Assembly: GCA_036389255.1 (NCBI GenBank)
Contig: DASVQI010000024.1
Location: forward strand, 496,001-560,000
Direction: 5' to 3'
DNA length: 64,000 nucleotides
Source of the DNA: JACVRN01 sp036389255
GTDB lineage: Bacteria > Acidobacteriota > Blastocatellia > Pyrinomonadales > Pyrinomonadaceae
Shown: positions 59,526-64,000 of the stretch, piece by piece
Position numbering within the stretch: the first letter of the stretch is position 1
Layout of the letters: each line of letters starts with the position of its first letter
Made by a program: the position numbers and the translations under genes
The notes under the pieces: model-generated
The model's input: only the letters and a program-made list of their open reading frames with translations
Databases searched by the model: none
What the model was told of the DNA's origin: nothing

Positions 59526-61331
59526 TCAGGGCTGAAGCCTTAAGCTGCGGAGCAGTTCTTCGTATCGCGGGTCGTCCCTGAGGCTGTCAAACAGAGGCAT
59601 GACCCGTAGATTGGTTACTGCGCTGCACCTGTCTGCTATCGCCTTAATCAGCCAATGGAAAGCATTGTCTCTGTCCCCGAGCCCTGTGTAAATCACCGCC
59701 AAGTGGTGTGGCTGTACGTATTTCTGTTTCGCCATCGCAAGCAAATCGTCCACCAGCTTTAGGGCTTTGCCTCGTTTGCCTGAGAGGGCATAAGCATATC
59801 CCATAAAACTTATAGGCTCCGGGTCGGCATTTCGAAGGAAGGTGTTTTCAGGCGGCAGGCCCGCCTTGCTCTGCTCGTCCGCTTGATCACTAATTAAAGA
59901 ATCGAACATAACCTCGAATTCTCTTATAGCTTCCTGATAACGCTCTGTCTCTAAATACGCTAGCCCGATTAAACCGTTAGCCACGCCGTACCTCGGCTCA
60001 ATCTCCAGAATCTCAAGACCCTTCTTCACGACCTCTTTATAATGGCGCGCGAAGTAATATAATTTTCCCATCGAAAGATTAAGTGGCAGAGAAATCGGGT
60101 CTATGGCGTAAGCTCTGTTAATCTCAGCTATGGCCTGCTCCAATTTGCCGAGCTTGGCCAGGTAATTGGCGTAGTAATGGTGCGCCTGCGCGTACAAAGG
60201 ATTTAATTCAATCGCCAGCTTGAACTCGCTTTCCGCGCCCTGCCAATCATATTCAAAGCTCGACTTAATGTTGCCCAGTGATACGTGGGCCTCAGCCAAT
60301 CGCGGGTCGAGCTCTAAGGCTTTGAGCGCTGCCGCCTTTGCCTTCGGCATAGCCTCCGCGGGCGGCCATATTTCAGAAGTAGCTAAAAGGATGTATGCGT
60401 CGGCCAGACCGGCGTACGCCAGAGAATAGCGTGGGTCTTGCTCAATCGCTCCCTTAAAATATCGGATGGCCTTCTTCAGACCGGGGACGCTTCTCTGATT
60501 CCAGAAATAACGTCCTTTCATATACATCTGATTGGCTTCGGTGCTGTCCGTGTAGCGCTTGGAGATTTCATCTTCTTCAAGCTGGCCGAGCCTGCTCCGC
60601 AAAGTCTCTGAGACTTCTCTCGCCAAGTCTTCTTGGAGAGCGATAAGGTCGCTGACCTGTCGCCTATGTTTTGCGCCCCACAGATGCGCGCCGTCTTCCA
60701 CGTCAATCATTTCCATGTTGAGTGTGAGCGAATCATCTTTCTGATTGACTTTGCCCGATAGCACCAGCCGCACGTCAAGTCTCTTCCCCACTTCCCAAGG
60801 GACAAGCCCCCGTCCCCTGTAGCGTGAGACGGTGCTGTAAGCCATCACCCTAAGATTAGCTATGCGAGAGAGTGAAGTGATGAGACTCTCCGTAATACCA
60901 TCGCAAAGGTAGTTAAGCCCGGACATGTTGTTCTCATTAACGAGCGGCAGAACGGCCAGCGAGTCGGAGATAGCCTCTAGTGATTCTCCATGCCCGCCCG
61001 ATTGCTGTCGGACTCTGGCCACGAAGCGATACCCACGGGCGGGCACCGTCTCTATGAATCTGTTGCCGGAGCTTTCGCCCAGCGCCTTCCGCAGAGCCGA
61101 CATCCTGACCGTCAGGTTGTTCTCCTCGACAGCATTGCCTTGCCAGACCTGCTGTATCAACTCCTCTCTGGTGACGACCTGCCCCCGGTTCTCGACCAGT
61201 ATTCTCAGGATGTCGAAAGTCCGCGAGGAGAGAGGGACAGGCTTTTCCTGATAAAAAAGCTGTCGCACTACGAGGTCTAGGCGGAAGTGGTCGAACTCAT
61301 AAACTTCGATGCGCTGTCTGTTCAGTGACAT
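59526..61331 (-). CDS. Winged-helix/TPR regulatory protein (CadC-like N-terminus)
   Basis: A 601-residue protein with an N-terminal OmpR/PhoB-type winged helix (about 10-107: PVPLSSRTFDILRILVENRG, EELIQQVWQGNAVEENNLTV, ETVPARGYRFVARV), a FlgO-like middle region (about 125-235, SLAVLPLVNENNMSG and LRVMAYSTVSRYRG), and at least six TPR units (about 280-580, such as AHHYYANYLAKLGKLEQAIA). No membrane helix is seen, so it is cytosolic. Its location downstream of and convergent with the RHS gene does not show what it controls. Confidence 0.85.
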   Translation of the reverse strand: MSLNRQRIEVYEFDHFRLDLVVRQLFYQEKPVPLSSRTFDILRILVENRGQVVTREELIQQVWQGNAVEENNLTVRMSALRKALGESSGNRFIETVPARGYRFVARVRQQSGGHGESLEAISDSLAVLPLVNENNMSGLNYLCDGITESLITSLSRIANLRVMAYSTVSRYRGRGLVPWEVGKRLDVRLVLSGKVNQKDDSLTLNMEMIDVEDGAHLWGAKHRRQVSDLIALQEDLAREVSETLRSRLGQLEEDEISKRYTDSTEANQMYMKGRYFWNQRSVPGLKKAIRYFKGAIEQDPRYSLAYAGLADAYILLATSEIWPPAEAMPKAKAAALKALELDPRLAEAHVSLGNIKSSFEYDWQGAESEFKLAIELNPLYAQAHHYYANYLAKLGKLEQAIAEINRAYAIDPISLPLNLSMGKLYYFARHYKEVVKKGLEILEIEPRYGVANGLIGLAYLETERYQEAIREFEVMFDSLISDQADEQSKAGLPPENTFLRNADPEPISFMGYAYALSGKRGKALKLVDDLLAMAKQKYVQPHHLAVIYTGLGDRDNAFHWLIKAIADRCSAVTNLRVMPLFDSLRDDPRYEELLRSLRLQP

Positions 61332-61545
61332 AGGGTTGAAAAGCAGAACAAGGTCTAGCCTTGCTCAACGTTTATGATTATCTCTCTAAGGTTTTCTGCC
61401 CAAAGACTAAACCGTTCGTGTCTTCCGATGGCCCAGCTTGCCAACAGTTGCATTCAACTTTCTGAATAGTAATCAATATAATGTAAAGAGTCTAAGCCAG
61501 AGCCGGACGCGGCATTTTGCTTTCTGTACAGACTGATTCTCCGCT

Positions 61546-61833
61546 TCAGCCATCAATAAACTCAGGCCACTCAAAGTCATCTTCATCCTCAATCGTGGCA
61601 GATAGAGAGTCTTTACTCTCTACCACAAAGGTCTTGAAAGCTGCGGGCAGAACATCGGCTCTCTGAAGCTGCGGTTCCAGCTCGCGCCTCTTCTCGTCAG
61701 GCGGCTCATCCTCGGGCTTGTAGCGCTTGACAGGGCCGGGGGCGGGATTTATCGAGTACCAAAGGAGCGCGAGCGCCAGCACTAAGGTCACCAATTGGAG
61801 CTTGAAGGTCTGTCTAGTATGTTCTCTTCTCAT
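61546..61833 (-). CDS. Small single-span membrane protein
   Basis: A 95-residue protein with one N-terminal membrane helix (about 11-28, LQLVTLVLALALLWYSI) and a charged extracytoplasmic tail (KPEDEPPDEKRRELEPQLQR, then EDEDDFEWPEFIDG). No catalytic motif. The ATG at 61833 has only a weak GAGC-type site upstream. It stands alone between the winged-helix/TPR gene and the selenoprotein gene. I do not recognise the family; coding potential is moderate. Confidence 0.5.
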   Translation of the reverse strand: MRREHTRQTFKLQLVTLVLALALLWYSINPAPGPVKRYKPEDEPPDEKRRELEPQLQRADVLPAAFKTFVVESKDSLSATIEDEDDFEWPEFIDG

Positions 61834-62080
61834 TATTACTGCTCGCGGAACGGTTTTTGGTCAGTTCGACCATAAAGTGATTTTAGCATCTCCCTAGAAC
61901 ACGCTCTATCTTGAAAATATGAAAGTGTCGCGGCTATTACGCGGGGCCGTCTATTGCTCGAATTAACGGGGCCGGAAGTATTGTCGAATCGCATTCAATT
62001 TTGCGAATTACATCCGAGCTAATTCCGCTACTAGTTCGCAAGTGGTAAACTTTCCGTCATACGGCAAAGAGGAGTGTCTC

Positions 62081-62878
62081 GTGAAGACTCGATTATTCAA
62101 CTGGCCAATCTGGGCGGGTTTCCTGCTGAGCGTGGCTGCGTTCCTCAGCTATTTCCTTCTGTTCGTCAGGTTTGCCATCACGAGGGATTTCCCGTGGGCT
62201 AACCTGTTGTTATTCGCACTGGCGGCAGCGCTTTTATGGGTTGGAGTCCGCCGCGCTTTCGGGCAGGGGCGGCGACTGGGCTCTAAAGTCTCCGGTCTGG
62301 TCGCACTCACTCTGAGCCTCGCCATCTTCGGATTCTTTGTCTTCTCGACTTTCATCATGGCGAGGTGGCTGCCTGCCTCTCGCGGCGCTCCGCAGGTGGG
62401 CCAGAAGGCACCGGAGTTCAGTCTCTCTGATTCCGAGGGCAAACAAATCTCGCTTTCCGAACTGCTCCAGACTCCCATCAAAGGGAAATCACCCAAGGGC
62501 GTGCTGCTGGTCTTCTACAGGGGCTACTGGTGACCGTCATGCCTCTCCGAGTTGCGGAGCATCGAGAACAGTTTACAGCAGATAGAAGAAGCAGGAATCC
62601 GTCCCGTGGCCATCAGCGTGGACTCTCCGGACGTCTCGCACGAACTTCGTCAAAGGGTCGGTTACACCTTCACTTTTCTTTCCGACCCACAGGCGGAAGT
62701 GATTCGCCGTTACGACCTGCTTCACGCGGGAGCTGGAGAAGAGGGGCGTGACATATCTAGGCCGGGAGAGTTTCTGATTGATTCAACGGGGACGGTGCGG
62801 TGGATGAACCTGACAGAGAACTACTGGGTTCGCGCCCGGCCCGAGCAGTTTATTGAAGCGGCAAAGGCACTTCAATAG
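62081..62878 (+). CDS. Selenocysteine-containing peroxiredoxin-like membrane protein
   Basis: A 265-residue protein if the in-frame TGA at 62531-62533 is read as selenocysteine (U151). GAGGAG lies 6 nt before GTG 62081. Three membrane helices (about 8-30, 38-56, 69-93) precede an AhpC/TSA-type thioredoxin fold: GQKAPEFSLSDSEGKQISL, GVLLVFYRGYW-U-PSC (U151, C154), SISVDSPDVSH-type region (AISVDSPDVSHELRQRVGYT), PGEFLIDSTGTVRW. Homologues have Cys where TGA lies (FYRGYWCPxC), so the UGA is exactly the peroxidatic position. A SECIS-like hairpin begins right after the UGA. A nonsense mutation in a normal Cys gene is the alternative. The catalytic part is predicted on the extracytoplasmic face if the helices are oriented so, which I cannot decide. 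Confidence 0.82.
62534..62562 (+). promoter_or_regulatory. SECIS-like hairpin after the UGA codon
   Basis: CTCCG (62545-62549) pairs with CGGAG (62555-62559) around the loop AGTTG (62550-62554), extended by ATG (62539-62541)/CAT (62560-62562) across a small bulge. The loop begins 16 nt after the UGA and has G at its second position. Bacterial SECIS elements need an apical loop about 16-37 nt from the UGA with G among the first two loop bases, so both criteria are met. Confidence 0.7.
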
Positions 62879-62987
62879 AGTGTTTGTTCTATGATGGCTA
62901 ACTAGGAATACTTCTGTGCGGTGGTGACGAGGCATTAAGTACACCACCCTGCTCACCTCAACGTTGATTTTATAAGGAGCGTTAGCG

Positions 62988-64000
62988 ATGGTCATACGCA
63001 TCTTCTGTCTGGCAGTTGTCCTCTCCATCTCGTTGTTCGGAGCGGCACCGGCACGGTCACAGACTCAGGCCCCAAACAAACTCACGCTAGAATGGATTTT
63101 AAGCGACGAAGGCCGCAGCATCGCCAGTCTTCCGGCGCACAGTTGGTTGTCGGACGGTAAGCTGCTGATGCTAGACGTGAGGCGGCCTCCGGCGGAGCGC
63201 ACCTTCGAGATTTTAGACCCGGCGACAGGCGAGCGTCGGCCTGCGCTGGATATGGCTGCTGCGGTCGCAAGCCTCAAGGCGCTGCTCCCGGACTCAGGCG
63301 TTACAGCCTCGCTCGGCTGGCCGGAAGCTCTCGACCCGGCCGGGCGTCGTGCTCTCTACGTGTTCAAGGGCGACCTCTTCTTGCTCGACCTCGGCGGAGC
63401 GCGCTTTACGCGCCTTACGAAGACAGAGGCGGAAGAGCAGTCGCCGGGCTTCTCGCCCGACGGGCGGCGGCTGGCGTTCGTACGCTTGAACGACATCTAT
63501 GTGGAGGAACTCGACAAGATGACCGAGACGCGCGTGACGCGTGACGGCTCGGAGACGACCTTGAACGGCAGGCTGTCTTGGGTCTACTGGGAGGAGATAT
63601 TCGGGCGTCGGGACATAGCCTACTGGTGGTCGCCGGACTCAAGCGCGCTGGCATACCTGCAAACGGACGAGTCGCCCGTCGGGAAGAGTTATTATGCTGA
63701 CTTCCGACCCGTCAGCGCGCCGCGTCTCATCACACAGCGCTACCCGAAGGCCGGTACTCCCAACCCGCGCGTCCGCGTAGGCATCACGGAAATCGGTCGT
63801 GACACGACGACATGGGTGAGCATCAACGACCGCCCTTTCGAATACGTTCTGCGAGTGAAGTGGCTGCCGGACGGACGCCGCCTGAGTGTGCAGACCCTGA
63901 CGCGCGACCAGCACGAGTCGGGCCTCTACTTCGCGTCGCGCGAGACAGGCGCGACCAAACGCATACTGACCGAGACGGATACGGGTTGGGTCAACATTCA
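62988..64000 (+). CDS. S9-family (dipeptidyl-peptidase IV-like) peptidase, N-terminal part
   Basis: The gene runs off the right edge; about 337 codons are visible. Start ATG 62988 has AAGGAG 8-10 nt upstream. A signal peptide (about 1-23, IFCLAVVLSISLFGAAPARS) precedes a beta-propeller typical of DPP IV: FSPDGRRLAFVRLNDIYVEE, LSWVYWEEIFGRRDIAYWWS (the DPP4_N signature with the EE that binds substrate N-termini), LAYLQTDESPVGKSYYADFR. The Ser-Asp-His hydrolase domain would lie beyond the window. It is predicted periplasmic or secreted and to cleave X-Pro dipeptides, subject to the missing half. It follows the selenoprotein by 109 bp. Confidence 0.88.
   Translation, partial: MVIRIFCLAVVLSISLFGAAPARSQTQAPNKLTLEWILSDEGRSIASLPAHSWLSDGKLLMLDVRRPPAERTFEILDPATGERRPALDMAAAVASLKALLPDSGVTASLGWPEALDPAGRRALYVFKGDLFLLDLGGARFTRLTKTEAEEQSPGFSPDGRRLAFVRLNDIYVEELDKMTETRVTRDGSETTLNGRLSWVYWEEIFGRRDIAYWWSPDSSALAYLQTDESPVGKSYYADFRPVSAPRLITQRYPKAGTPNPRVRVGITEIGRDTTTWVSINDRPFEYVLRVKWLPDGRRLSVQTLTRDQHESGLYFASRETGATKRILTETDTGWVNI

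Noticed and set aside
62042..62533. A separate 163-residue protein ending at TGA 62533
   Set aside because: The frame continues after the TGA with a matching redoxin domain, and the better start is GTG 62081; the two parts make one protein if UGA is read as selenocysteine.

Overview
The window reads as chromosomal DNA of a moderately GC-rich, Gram-negative heterotroph. It encodes ADP-heptose and heptosyltransferase functions for an LPS inner core, M36 metalloprotease with a BACON domain, a giant subtilase-like protease, a giant RHS/discoidin protein, winged-helix/TPR regulators, DUF4912 next to a GH57 branching enzyme, and kinases fused to sensor-like domains. That mixture fits Acidobacteriota, most likely Blastocatellia (Pyrinomonadaceae-like). 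The assignment is inferred from gene content and was not checked against a 16S or marker tree. I see no prophage, insertion sequence, CRISPR array or rRNA.

Layout. 1-5.8 kb: LPS heptose cluster on + (SDR epimerase tail, waaF, gmhB, hldA, hldC, a secreted protein, waaC, an isoprenylcysteine-methyltransferase-like protein). 5.8-11 kb: DUF3108, DUF4912, GH57 branching enzyme, glycerophosphodiesterase, AraC regulator. 11.5-17.5 kb: M36 metalloprotease, myo-inositol-phosphate synthase, a stand-alone Clp D2-type AAA+ ATPase with a long leader. 17.6-33.4 kb: a minus-strand block with HEAT protein, metallophosphoesterase, DnaJ protein, the plsY-gpsA-smpB-pepA group, cinA, a Ser/Thr kinase with a discoidin-like tail, an isopropylmalate-dehydrogenase-family enzyme, a universal stress protein, an M28 lipoprotein, a 2Fe-2S ferredoxin and a Fur regulator. 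33.5-33.8 kb: tRNA-Leu(UAA) interrupted by a 227-nt group I intron. 34-36 kb: CPBP protease and an ECF sigma factor with an anti-sigma-like partner. 36-42 kb: a 1644-residue subtilase-like protease preceded by a gene encoding only a homologue of its propeptide. 42-49.6 kb: a NarL-type two-component pair, a ZIP transporter, a Rieske/FAD oxidoreductase, a frameshifted small membrane gene, and ribA divergent from a SufR-like Fe-S regulator. 50-61 kb: the 3003-residue RHS protein and a winged-helix/TPR regulator. 61.5-64 kb: a peroxiredoxin-like gene with an in-frame TGA at the catalytic Cys position, then a truncated S9 peptidase.

The strongest unusual points are: (1) a probable selenoprotein with a bacterial SECIS-like hairpin starting right after the UGA (62531); (2) the group I intron between U34 and A35 of tRNA-Leu(UAA); (3) the free-standing propeptide gene beside its paralogous protease, whose catalytic His is replaced by Glu; (4) a set of near-perfect snap-back inverted repeats between genes, including a palindrome with 27-bp arms; (5) two intergenic regions that look like structured RNA without a family I can name; (6) a TTAATTAA-cored motif sitting inside the promoter of the SufR-like gene.

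Working together: the first cluster builds and attaches LPS heptose. plsY/gpsA supply glycerophospholipid precursors, and smpB and pepA in the same run serve ribosome rescue and peptide turnover. The ribA/SufR-like/Rieske-FAD/ZIP neighbourhood and the selenoprotein suggest redox and metal homeostasis. The large secreted proteases and the RHS protein suggest exoprotein-based feeding or contact functions.
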